This document shows positions 10,774 to 21,423 of a stretch of DNA of 64,000 bases, one piece after another. Position 1 is the first letter of the stretch, and each line of letters opens with the position of its first letter. The notes under the pieces are model-generated. The model worked only from the letters and a program-made list of their open reading frames with translations, made no database searches and was not told the origin of the DNA. The stretch is from Symbiotaphrina buchneri. Its lineage: Eukaryota > Ascomycota > Symbiotaphrinales > Symbiotaphrinaceae. The stretch is from positions 124,001 to 188,000 of the forward strand of contig BCIG01000007.1 of NCBI GenBank assembly GCA_001599915.1, given 5' to 3'. A program made the translations under genes and the position numbers.

Positions 10774-11718
10774 CTACTCATCGAAGCTCGCACCCGGAGT
10801 CGGTTTCTGGACGATGCCCGGGCTCGCCATCTCCAAGCGGCGAAAGATGACCTTATTATCATCCTCATCCCTTCCCGTATGACTGCTCAGCGAGACATTA
10901 TCTCTGACACACCTCACCTCTCCATACCTTACCCTTCGCCTGCCGACTTCCTTCAACAGCCTATCAATATCCGCATTCGACGAGTCGGCCGTCCGCAGCA
11001 GCGGAGCGCCAAACGCTTTCGCGACCTCGATCGGGCTCAGCGACATCCTTCGACCGAGCTCCCACCAGCCCCAGAAGGTCAGGCCGACGACTAGCATGTT
11101 GAACAGCATCAGAACGAAGGCGATGGCGAGGTATCTGTGGCGCGTTTCGAAGACGTTGGTTTCCGTCTGAGACCCTTGGCTTGCAAGCGCTCTGACTGAG
11201 GTTGCTGCCTGCAGCAGTGGGCCGTCGAGGATGGAGACGACAAAGGTGAACACGCTTGCGAACGCGAGGCGGTTCATATGCCGACCCGATAGAGTGGACG
11301 CCAGAGCGGACGTCGCGAACTGCCACTGCCGATCGAGGTCTTGGATGGTTCCACCTCGAATGGCGCGGTACCACCATGATATGACCGCGCCGTCGGCAAG
11401 TGCGTATAGCAGCATGCTGTTTGCGAGTGTTGATAACAAGGATAACAGTACTGAAGGTTGGACGCTCCACGAGGCCACCGGCTGGTTATCTGAGACAACT
11501 AGGACAACGAGACAACCCACGGCACAGCCCAAGGCGCCGGAAAGAGCGATGAGACCGCGCCATGGTAGGCGGCTGAAAATCCCGGGGTTCCAGGTTCTTC
11601 TGTCTTTGTCGTTGAAGGAAATGCTGAAGCTGGATGTTGGGGACGGAAGTTTTGCGTATTTGCCGTCCATGTCGTTGACAGTCGAGTATGGGATTAGTGG
11701 GCGTAGACGATCTTCCAC
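10774..11718 (-). CDS. shortened fungal multi-pass membrane protein of unknown function
   Basis: An uninterrupted frame of 314 aa. The N-terminal half has the hallmarks of a large fungal membrane-protein family: NPGIFSRLPWRGLIAL, then hydrophobic helices, NSMLLYALADGAVISWWY and ILDGPLLQAATSV. The C-terminal end also matches: a membrane helix (YLAIAFVLMLFNMLVVGLTF), then WWELGRRMSLSPIEVAKAFG and EVGRRRVRYGEV. In the relatives I recall, several hundred extracellular residues separate these halves; here only about 20 do (around residues 172-195). The frame remains open across the junction. It could be an in-frame internal deletion or a naturally compact paralogue. No function is known for the family. 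Confidence 0.7.
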   Translation of the reverse strand: MEDRLRPLIPYSTVNDMDGKYAKLPSPTSSFSISFNDKDRRTWNPGIFSRLPWRGLIALSGALGCAVGCLVVLVVSDNQPVASWSVQPSVLLSLLSTLANSMLLYALADGAVISWWYRAIRGGTIQDLDRQWQFATSALASTLSGRHMNRLAFASVFTFVVSILDGPLLQAATSVRALASQGSQTETNVFETRHRYLAIAFVLMLFNMLVVGLTFWGWWELGRRMSLSPIEVAKAFGAPLLRTADSSNADIDRLLKEVGRRRVRYGEVRCVRDNVSLSSHTGRDEDDNKVIFRRLEMASPGIVQKPTPGASFDE

Positions 11719-12686
11719 AGTTTACAACAATTATGCGTAAAAGGAAACACCGGTCCTGAAATAATAATGGTGGTCATTCTTGCTTTAAATGTGCATGAAT
11801 GGCCGGATGGGATTGTGGATGGCGAATTGAGCATGAACCCGTGGGCTATCTTTAGAAGCCGTGTTTGAGCAGGGATCAAGTGGCGATCACCTGGGATGAT
11901 TGGGGCAGCCCGGCAGTCATCCACCAAAACCGTCGGTCACATCCATGGTTGAAACGTTAGTTACCCACACTTGCATTGGCCTTGGTGATCATCTGTGGCG
12001 AGTAGTTCGTATGGCACGGAAATAGATCTCACGATAGCGAGCAGACCTACGAGAAGCACAAGTATTACTCAACGCAGCATAGTCGTCTCTGCGATCCTTG
12101 CTTTCCAAATAACACCGTACGGCCAAAGGGAGTACGTAGGGATTGCCTGTGAACATGGCTTCTCAGAATTCCCTGCTAAACGTCGAAGCCATTCTGTCAT
12201 CCTGGTGAGTGTAAAAGCATGCGGTTGTAAATGCCCGCTGTCGACTTGTCCATAGTTTAGGTACGAAACGAAACATACGTCCAACACGTAGCAGATAATC
12301 GCGATACACAGTGTTAAAACCTCGCACAATTAATTACGTTCCCGAGTTGCCTCTGACAGCATTTCTCGGCCCTTGACAATCCACGTTTGCAACCAGTTAC
12401 AGAGATGCGGTATGCAACTGCTTCTGAACGATTCTTTTATTGCCAGTACAGTGATTAAGATAAAGCATGATTCGGATTCTGTCAGCTGGTGTTCTGTGGA
12501 CTGGTCGAGAGTTGAATGCCTATCTATCATGACGTTGCCCGTAACTGCCCAGGTAGGAAGGTGTCAGGGGTCCAGGCGAACGGCGAACGGCGATTAGTGC
12601 GCTGACATTGACCTCACCTCCAACTTCGTCTACCGGCGTTCATGTTGTCTATAGACTGCCCAATATAGATTGAATTGCAACAACAT
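11719..12686. other. intergenic, nothing recognised
   Basis: About 970 bp between divergent genes (promoters of the membrane protein and the amidohydrolase). Short frames on both strands have no family resemblance. Confidence 0.5.
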
Positions 12687-15600
12687 ATGAAAAGGGGTCT
12701 CGTGCCGAAAGTGCAACGAGCCTCTCTTATCAAAAACTTGAACATGGGTCGCGACACACTACCTGACCCTACGCCGGGTCAGCGTCGCAGGTTGCCGCGG
12801 CTCAAGGTCCCAACGTCATTCATCCTGATTGCAGCTTTGATTTGCTACGTTCAATTTGCCATTCTCCCTCGATATCTCACGAAGTCTCGTCCTAGTGCTC
12901 TTGCGCTCTCGCAATACCACCTCGAACGCCTCGATGCAGGTTTGCAAAAGTGCGCCGAGTTGAACGAACCACCAGTTCAATATTCCTTTCCAGTCTCGGC
13001 TTCCCGATCGAATCCGAGATGGAACCCTTCTAGCGGGCAGAACAAGACTACTGTCCTTAAAAATGCGACTCTGTTTGAAGGAGAGAGTATCCTTGACGAT
13101 GCAGTCGATATTCTATTCAGGGATGGCGTGATCAGGTCAGTCTCGCCAAGCTCGAAAGATGTTGTCGACTTGAGCAATGCGACAGTCGTTGAACTAAATG
13201 GTAAGTATGTCACACCTGGGCTTGTAGATATGCATTCGCATCATCTCGTGGGCAGCTGGCCGGGATTGGACGCTACAGAAGATACCAATGAGGTACATCC
13301 CTCAACTGGGCCATTGACGCCGTTCGTCCGCGCGTTGGATTCTATGAAGCCTTATGATATCGCCACAAGGATTATTTTGTCTGGTGGCGTTACTTCATCC
13401 CTGATCCTCCCAGGCTCAGCAAACATCATGGGTGGGGAGGGCTTCATGGTCAAGAACCTCGTAAAGCCCGGTGAACACGGAGAGGAAGTAATCGAAGAGA
13501 TGTTACTGGAACATGGCATCCCAGTCTCGGATCGGCGAAGATATATGAAAATGGCTTGTGGTGAGAATCCTCGAAGGGTGTACGATCATACGCGAATGGG
13601 AAATGCATGGGTCTTCCGTCATCACATGGAACGTGCTAAAGAGTTGCGCGAGAAACAAGATGCATGGTGTCTTTCGGCGGCTGCAGCGCGAGAGAGTGGA
13701 GACGAGGGTGCAATAGCCGCATTGGTTGCATCATCTACCAAAGACAAAGGTGGTCTTCCTGAAGAGCTGGAACTGGAGTCGTCTGTTGCAATGCTGAGGG
13801 GCAAAATCGGGATCAATGTCCATTGCTATGAACCTGAAGATTTTGAGGATATGCTCCTTCATAGCAAGGAGTTCGGATTCAGGATCCATGCCTTCCACCA
13901 CGCATTAGAAGCATGGAAAGTACCGGAGATGATAAAGGCTAGCGGAGAGTGAGTTTATCTGGCTCTTTCTGATTAACAACTAACATAATCACTCAGAAAC
14001 ATCACCATTGCTACCTTTTCGGAATTCGCATTGTACAAGCACGAAGCATACGATGCTAATCTATACGCTGGTTCTATCTTATCTCAACATGGATTACCAG
14101 TAGCTTACAAGTCGGTGAGTGGGCCCGTGATGTGGATCGACTTGACAGGACTAACCGATTGATTAGGATCATGGCGAGGAACAAACAAATGCAAAATATT
14201 TGCTGTATGATTCCGCTTTTCGTCATCTGACTTGCATACATTGACCATCGCTCTAGGTCTCAAGCAGGAACAGCAATGTCCTTTGGGCTCGAGGGAAATC
14301 TTGCCCTCCAGTCTGTCACAAGCGTCCCCGCAAAAGCGTTAGATCTGGAGCATCGCATTGGATATGTCAGGCCAGGCATGGATGCAGATCTGGTAGTATG
14401 GGACGATCATCCCCTCCAAGTTGGAGCGACGCCATTGCAGGTCTATGTTGATGGGAAGGCGACCTTAGATCTTGCCAAGGTCGACGAAAGCCTTGCGCGA
14501 TCCAACAAAGTTCCTGGTGCAGTAACGGAAAAGCCGAAGGCCCGCAAGATGCCAGCCTCCGAAGCTAAAGAGGACATTTGCAAACGGGCAAAAGCCGGAG
14601 CTGATAAGGTTGTCATTACCGGCATTACAGAGTCATTTTTGGACGAACCAGACTCAATGAACACCACCCCAAACCGCAACCTCACCATTGTTCTCAACGA
14701 TGGCAAGGTGTCATGTTTTGGGCCGCCGGAACAGTGTGTGTCTACCAGCGCTGGTGCGCATGTCATCAACCTTGAAAATGGGCATGTCCTGCCAGGCCTC
14801 ACAGCTGTGACCACCAGCTTGGGCTTATCAGAAATCGATATGGCGTCCGACACTGGAGATGGCACGGTCAGCTTGAAAGCAGATCCGCTGAACGCAGATA
14901 ACGTCGTTTATGCCAAGTATGGGGTTCACCTGGAAGGAAAGGCTTTCAAGCGGGCACGAATTGGTGGCATAACGAAAGCGGTGACTCCACCGAGATCAAC
15001 CATTATGGGCGACGATGGATTCTTGACTGGAGTTAGTGTGGGACTGTTGACGAGTGAGACCAAAACGCTACTCGACGGCGGCGTCTTCCAGGACGATGTA
15101 GCGCTACATATCGGACTCGGGCAACAGTCGAAAGGCATGTTTTCCCGATCTGGCAACGGTCTATTTCTCTGTTTATTCTGACAGCGATAAAAGATCAGGA
15201 ATCTGTACCAACGGTATCTGCAGCAATTCAAAAACTGCGCAGGATCCTGCTCGATAACAAAAAGAAAGACAACATCTACGGTAAAGCAGCCAATGGCACT
15301 TTCCCCGTTGTTGTGCATGTCGAGAATAAGGTTTGTACTGCGCTCTTCTTGAGACAGCCAGCTTACGAGCGCTCTAGTATGATATCATGCAACTCATCCT
15401 TCTCAAAAAGGAGTTCAGTGGCGTGAACTTCGTCATCTATGGCGGAAGTGGTGCTCCTTTTGTAAGCTCTCTGCTGCGACTGCTTCGATCCGCTATAAAG
15501 ACTGAATGCTTCTCAGGTTGCAAAAGAATTGGCAGATTCAAAGATACCTGTCATTTTGACCGCTAATCGGGGCGCCCCGGATACTTGGGAGAAGGCAGAA

Positions 15601-15991
15601 GCTCTCCCTGGTCCGCCTTTGACGCGTTCTCCGGCAGATATCCTCAGCGAGGCGGGCGTTACCTTTGGGCTTGCAATTCCCGGCAGTAAGTACTTCCTGC
15701 CCCTCCATCCGTAACAGGAGATGCGCATGCTGAACGGTATCAGGCGACTCGCACATCCACAATCTTCCCTTGGAAGCACGCTGGGCGGCCAAGTATGCTG
15801 GTCTTTCGGACCGCGCAGCTGTGGATCTGGTCTCTCGCAACATTGAGAAGATCCTAGGCCTTGAAGTGGATGAGCAGACGAGAGACTTTGTTGTCTTCGA
15901 TAGTAACCCGCTTCGGTTGGGCGCCAGTGTTGTTATTGCTGTCAGTGGCAAGGATAAGTCTGTCATTGACTGCTGGCCCGAAGCGCAGTAA
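12687..15991 (+). CDS. membrane-anchored tandem amidohydrolase-family protein
   Basis: Eight exons: 12687-13948, 13997-14114, 14167-14204, 14257-15134, 15185-15330, 15378-15461, 15517-15685 and 15744-15991. Together they give 980 aa. The fourth intron uses a GC donor (GCATGT). A single membrane helix near residues 38-58 (TSFILIAALICYVQFAIL) suggests a type II membrane protein. The first amidohydrolase module is complete, with LFRDGVIRSVSP, GKYVTPGLVDMHSHH (HxH metal site), AFHHALEAW, YKSDHGEEQTNAKYL and GYVRPGMDADLVVWDDHP. The second half repeats this layout (VLNDGKVSCFGPP, NGHVLPGLTAVTTSLGL, FDSNPLRLGASVVIAV) but has lost HxH. The first module is predicted to be a metal-dependent hydrolase of unknown substrate; imidazolonepropionase or dipeptidase-like relatives are possible. 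ATG 12744 is an alternative start that keeps the helix. Confidence 0.85.
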
Positions 15992-17797
15992 ATGCGCTCT
16001 GTTATGCTTACAACGGAAGCTTAAAATCATCGCAAGCGTAAGGCAATTAACTTGCCATCTAGATGAAACAATTCACTGGGTAGATCGATTCAGATCGATT
16101 ACTGCTATTTTCCTGCCCCTGTCCGAATTGTCGACTTGAATATGAACACAATGTGCCTGGCAGTCAGGGGTTTACCAAGGCAATGTTGGCCATGTTTACC
16201 CTCAACGACCTGCTCTCAAGCGCCCTCACAGAAACTGGAAAATAATACCGAACAAAAATCCCTCCGAAACCTCATGGTAGCCAGTCATTCTCGCTCCTAC
16301 TCGCAGCTGAATACTAAGCTGTCACGTTCCCGCCTACTACCAATAACCTTACCTTAAGAACGGAAATCTTTGCCGTTCAGGTGATGAGCTCGGTGGCTGG
16401 CTGCAGGCGTCCGGCCAAGTCGGCAAGGCTTCTGCTGTGCCGTCTGCTACATCCCGGTTCAGGCTAACTGGAGCACCTTCTTGTTACGGTAAAGCCCTCG
16501 TCGGGCAAAAGCTTCGAGTCTTCGACGGTGCGGGGGCTTCCGCTGAAATTCTCGGGCACCAGGCTAGTTGGTTCGTTCTCAGGGACCAAGAGAGGTGCTG
16601 AAAGCCTGAAACCGGTCTTGGGGAGCACGAATATCTGGTGACTCGTGACTGGAATGTCTTCAAAGTCCAGCGAGTCATGCGTGGAAGGGGATGATGAAGA
16701 GGTGTGCGAGTTAGCCATGTCCCCGACTCAGTAAGAATGGCAGACCACTTCGTATCGGGTGACTTTCAGCTTGGTGCATTATTTGTTAAGAACACTACAG
16801 CATCCCATCAACTTGATCGGCCCCGAACCGGTGTTTCTTCTCCTCTCTTTTCCTCATGAGGTGGGACTCGAATAACCTAATAGTGAATCAGCAAAAGATG
16901 CATTGATTGGGGCGCGTAACGAGCTTTCATCACGGGACTCAGGATTTGAAGGCTTACGAGAGAAGAACAGCGGTATTCATCCAAAGTCGGGTTGTTTTGG
17001 ACCCCACGGGGCATAGCGCGGTCGGGCGGTCGCGAACATCGTATGCCCCCATCCATGGTGTGACTCTTTCACGCCGTCGAATCAGGAGTCGTCTGGGCCT
17101 GCCTGCCCAGCCTTGACAAACCCGTTGACATACGATGAGGCATTTCTTGTTTGCAGCCACCCTAATGCGAATAACGACGGCGAGACGGCCTCTGCCCCGA
17201 GCCGCGCGCAGGCCGTCCGTCTTGACTGGTGACGGGTCTGAAATCTCTGCGCTTCACCGCAGATGTTGTGCACACAATTAGGTAGGTGGCTTTACTGGTT
17301 TCATTTCCCCGCACGCCCTGCCGCACTCTAGCTCGGCCGGTGATTTGCTGCCTGAAACCGGCTGCCCGCGTGCTCTTGGTGGAATGTTTACCGCGCCAAC
17401 CGAAAAGTTCGTTTGAAAGACGGTGGTGAGTCTGAAGTCCGTTCAGCCAATCCGGCCTTTTTTTGGTGGCTGGTCCCCGCCGGCGTAGGATGCAACGTCG
17501 CATACTCGGACGCCCGTGAACAGACCCGAAAAACAACGTGTTCAATCAGCGGGTTAGCACAGATTATTGGGTTATGATCATCCTTGCTAGTCGGTGCCAT
17601 TCCGGCGAGATCATTCGTTGGATTCGTTGATCCCCATGCGATTGCATGGTGAGCACACAAGCCGTCTTGCAGCGGTCGACGTTTATAATGCGCTCAACCC
17701 TCCCCGGACGTCTGTCCCTTTTCTTCTCTGCAATCTTCGAGAACCACAAAATCCTGGAGAAAGGGGTCTAACCTTATCTTCTCCTTTTGTACTCATC
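15992..17797. other. intergenic with one weak small frame; sugar-porter promoter at right end
   Basis: About 1.8 kb. A minus-strand frame at 16718-16464 (84 residues, Ser/Pro-rich, starting MANSHTSSSS) has no recognisable domain and is not called as a gene. TTTATAA at 17682-17688, about 110 bp before ATG 17798, is a credible TATA element for the sugar porter. Confidence 0.45.
17682..17688 (+). promoter_or_regulatory. TATA-like element of the sugar porter
   Basis: TTTATAA about 110 bp upstream of the start codon, followed by a C/T-rich leader. Position and composition fit a core promoter; no experimental mark is visible. Confidence 0.35.
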
Positions 17798-19610
17798 ATG
17801 ATTGGCAACATTTACTTTATCACGGCCATTGCCGTCGTCGGCGGTGGCCTGTTCGGTTTCGATATCGCGTCGATGTCGGCCATGTATGTTTTCAATGTTG
17901 TCCTCCACGTCGGCGACATGTATAATCTAATTGGTGAACAGTATCGGCACCGAGCAATATCTCTGCTATTTCAATCAAGGTCCGGAAGGGCCGCCCTTCA
18001 ACGACAACCCCAAATGCTCTGGTCCAAAGTCAGCCAATCAAGGTGGTATCACCGCCGTCATGCCTGGTGGATCCTTTGTGGGAGCTCTAATCTCTGGCTC
18101 TCTCTGATATCTTCGGCCGTAAGAGATCCATCCAGATCGGTTCACTCATCTGGTTCGCCACCTCCACGTTTGCTGTGTACCGCTTCACCTTCTAACTCAC
18201 AACAGGTGTGTCGGTTCAATCCTCGTCTGCGCATCTCAGGACATCGGCATGCTCGTCGTGGGCCGTTTCATCAACGGTCTTTCCGTCGGAATCTGCTCTG
18301 CCCAGGTCCCAGTCTACGTGTCTGAGTTAGCGCCTCCTTCCAAGCGTGGACGTGTGGTCGGCGCTCAGCAATGGGCCATCACCTGGGGTATCATGATCAT
18401 GTTCTACATCTCCTTCGGCTGCTCCTACATCGATGGTGTGGCCTCCTTCAGAATCCCATGGGGTCTGCAGATGATCCCTGCCATTGGACTCTTCTTCGGC
18501 CTTCTGTTCCTTCCTGAGTCTCCTCGATGGCTCGCACGCAAAGACCGTTGGGAGGACGCTCACGCCGTGCTGACTCTTGTCCACGGCCATGGCGACCCTA
18601 ACAGTCCTTTCGTCATGGCCGAATTGGCGGAAATCAGGGACATGTGTGAATTCGAACGTAACAACTCCGATGTCACTTATTTCGAGCTCTTCCACAAGAA
18701 CATGATCTTCCGTACCCACGTGGGTATGTTCACTCAGATCTGGTCGCAATTAACAGGGATGAATGTGATGATGTACTGTAAGTCTTGAATCATTGGGTTC
18801 ATTCCTGTCAAATGGCAGGGATTCCGTGATTCATTCCATTGTGCTAACCGTCGCACAGATATTGTTTATGTGTTTGGCATGGCTGGTCTTACCGGCAACA
18901 CCAACCTGGTGTCTTCCTCGATCCAATATGTCATCAACGTCTGCTTGACCATCCCCGCTCTCCTCTGGGTCGACCGCTGGGGTCGTCGCTGGACGCTTCT
19001 GATTGGTTCAACGTTTATGACCATCTGGATGTTCGCCAACGCCGGCATCATGGCCACGTACGGCAAGAACGCGCCACCAGGGGGACTGAACAACATCCCT
19101 GAAGAAAGCGTCGTGCTTTCAGGCGCACCATCCAAAGCCGTCATCGCCTGCACGTACCTCTTCGTCGCCTCATACGCGCCAACCTGGGGTCCCGTCTCCT
19201 GGATCTACCCACCCGAGCTGTTCCCACTGCGTCTGCGCGGCAAAGCCGTGGCGCTGTGCACAGCCTCGAACTGGATCTTCAACTTCGCGCTGTGCTACTT
19301 CGTGCCGCCGGCGTTCGAGAACATCCGCTGGGAAGCCTACATCATTTTCGGCGTCTTCTGCACCGTCATGACCGTCCACGTCTTCTTCGCATTCCCCGAG
19401 ACGGCTGGAAAGACGCTCGAGGGTGTCGAGGAGATGTTCGCCCAGAAGTTGAAGCCCTGGCAGACCCATGTCGAGTTCCAGAAGGTTAGGGCGCTAGAGA
19501 CCGGCCAGGTCGATCCAGAGAAGCTGGCCGCTTTCTCACACCACCAAGAGACCGTCCCTGAAACCCCTCCTACTGCTGCTACTACTGCGGCGCCGAAGGA
19601 GCATGCTTAA
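17798..19610 (+). pseudogene. MFS sugar porter (hexose-transporter type) with a 2-nt frame lesion
   Basis: Exons 17798-17883, 17942-18152, 18206-18777 and 18859-19610 spell a 12-TM sugar porter. Signatures are GGGLFGFDIASMSAI at the N-terminus, VGRFINGLSVGICSAQVPVY, LPESPRWLARK, DRWGRRWTLL, WGPVSWIYPPELFPLRLRGK and a PETAGKTLEGVEEMF end. It resembles fungal high-affinity glucose/xylose transporters. The exons total 1621 nt, two short of a multiple of three. In exon 2 the TM2-3 loop should read SLSDIFGRKRS, but the CT run at 18098-18105 is one dinucleotide short, giving TGA at 18105. Everything downstream is fully preserved. Either a very recent null allele or a base-calling error. The second intron's donor (GTTCGC at 18153) is weak, but its branch CTAAC is good. 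Confidence 0.8.
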
Positions 19611-20149
19611 ATGCTATGATATATGTTGTGCTATGATATATGTTGGAGGAGGCCGTTCCTACGATAGGAGCGGTTAATGTGTGGGTTAGCCAGTGGGGCG
19701 AAGTAGTTATGTTGGGCGGGCGCCCCTGTCGCAAGTGGCTAGATCCACGAGGACGTCGCCAAAGTGTTATGGAAAACAATTGCAGTGTCCATTAAGTTGA
19801 ATAGTATAGGCGTGGAATCAAAAAGAATCAAAATAACCAAGCTGGGCATATCGGTGCAATGTTTGTTTAATTAAGGTGACCTCCTGTTGCCACAAATATG
19901 CCAAACAATCGTTGGCCATCTGAGACAGTATCGATGCATATATATCACCTCTATGGTCCAACATCATATATACAGTCAACAGATATTCAATCTAGTGCTG
20001 CACTTGTGCCCTATGTAAGTGATTTCTTTTTCATTGAAAAAGGCTCACTTTAGTATTTTGAATACTGTGAACGACATAAAATTTTGAAACAAGAAATTTA
20101 TCATGCATGCTGGATGGTGGCTTATTTTATCATTTTGTCCAAATAACTC

Positions 20150-20560
20150 TATATAAGATACGATGTGGATAGATATGATATATGAGACACGATATCGATA
20201 TACGGATAGATATAAGATGTTGCCCTGGATTGATTGATCAATTGATCATTTAAATTAGTCTGTTACTCATGGAGATAATACAGGTTGATGAGATACGATA
20301 CGATTTAGATATACGGATAGATATGATAAGGATAAATCTGATATATATCGTCCTTGCCCCTCCTGGATCAGGGCAGGTTATTGATTGATCGATTCGTATA
20401 TCACAGAGATTAGCCGAATAGGTGAGATACGATAGAGACAGATACGATACGATCAGATATGATGCGGATAGATGGGATACGATGTGGATAGATGAGATAC
20501 GATGCGGATAGATGAGATACGATGCTAATATGCGGACAGATAGGTACGATACAATGTGAA
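20150..20560. repeat. degenerate minisatellite with a 20-bp unit
   Basis: Repeated gatacgat / ggatagat words occur throughout. At 20461-20520 there are three consecutive 20-bp units of form gatgYggatagatgRgatac differing by one or two bases. Diverged copies extend to both sides (20150-20330 and 20420-20560). This is a simple tandem expansion without coding potential and without spacers. Confidence 0.7.
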
Positions 20561-20728
20561 TTGAAACAGATGAGTGGGGCACCAAAGACAAGGGTGTGTC
20601 ATTATCACCGATCACCATACTCAAATTGAAGGTGAAGTAAGCTCACCACCTACCTAGCGAGGCTCGCTACTATAGTACTCGGTGCACACAAAAGGCACTA
20701 CGGACCCCAACTGACTCGGCAGCTCCGC

Positions 20729-20735
20729 TGACTCA
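20729..20735. promoter_or_regulatory. TGACTCA, a Gcn4/CpcA-type site
   Basis: Exact match to the palindromic Gcn4/CpcA core, about 690 bp before the indoleamine 2,3-dioxygenase ATG; a near match (TGACTCG) lies 17 bp upstream. Amino-acid-starvation control of a tryptophan-degrading enzyme is conceivable, but a 7-bp match is weak evidence. Confidence 0.25.
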
Positions 20736-20759
20736 GCTGGCCGGAACTGAGAGGGTCAC

Positions 20760-20780
20760 TGGCCGGATTCATTCCGGCCA
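20760..20780. repeat. 8-bp perfect inverted repeat (TGGCCGGA / TCCGGCCA)
   Basis: TGGCCGGA at 20760-20767 and TCCGGCCA at 20773-20780 are separated by 5 nt. A related GGCCGG...CCGGCC pair lies at 21233-21250, and a half-site at 20738. CGG/CCG inverted triplets are the usual targets of Zn2Cys6 regulators. Confidence 0.35.
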
Positions 20781-21256
20781 CCGTATGTCAGCACTGATCC
20801 ACTCGCGACGACGCCAGTCTGCATTCGGCATACAATTCCTGGAGCTACACTTCACCACCGCTCTCATGAACATCAGGCAGACGATGGGAGTCTGACATTG
20901 GAGACATCTATCAGGGTATAGACGCAAGTATATGTGTTTGCGGCTTGGTTTGAAGAATGTGCATTTCTTTGAGATCATATAAGATCAGTTGAGAGGGACG
21001 GTTGATAGGGACCTGTTCTACTACTGAATAGGTGGTTGCTACACCATGACCACGCGGATGAGTATCTTCAGCTTCAATATCATCTCTCATCTCCTTTTCC
21101 CACTTTGGCATTTGAGTTACGCGCTCTAAGGGCTGTTGTACTTATCTGGTCATTGTTTCCCACCCTCCTTCCACACTACGTACCCGTCTCTTTCGTCAAG
21201 GGGGTCATGGCCGGAATGGAGCCGCATCTGAGGCCGGAATACTACCGGCCACGGTG

Positions 21257-21264
21257 TATATATA
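21257..21264 (+). promoter_or_regulatory. TATA box of indoleamine 2,3-dioxygenase gene
   Basis: TATATATA lies 160 bp upstream of ATG 21424, followed by a C/T-rich leader ending in atcATGG. Confidence 0.45.
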
Positions 21265-21423
21265 CGATCGATCCTTCTCCCTTTGGCGAGGTGTTTCCAA
21301 AAATTTTCACTATCCTCGCTAAACCTCCAAGACCTGTTCTACTCCTCAACATCCGTTGTTGATCACCCACCATACCCATCCCGCACATTCCATCATCTAT
21401 ATATACACCACTTCAACGCTATC

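Larger units (their letters stand above)
19611..21423. other. AT-rich intergenic spacer with simple repeats and IDO promoter
   Basis: About 1.8 kb. From 20150 to 20560 it is dominated by imperfect copies of gatacgat/ggatagat units, including an exact-register 20-bp tandem. From 20700 onwards it carries GGCCGGA inverted repeats, a TGACTCA site and a TATATATA box before indoleamine 2,3-dioxygenase. No gene recognised. Confidence 0.55.

Noticed and set aside
16464-16718. 84-residue minus-strand frame (MANSHTSSSS...)
   Set aside because: Possible small gene, but it has no domain, no conserved feature and no splice partner. Kept only as a note in the spacer entry.
20250-20624. 124-residue frame and CRISPR-like look of the GATA-rich repeats
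   Set aside because: The reading frame is a by-product of the repeat. Units are contiguous without unique spacers, and the host is a eukaryote.
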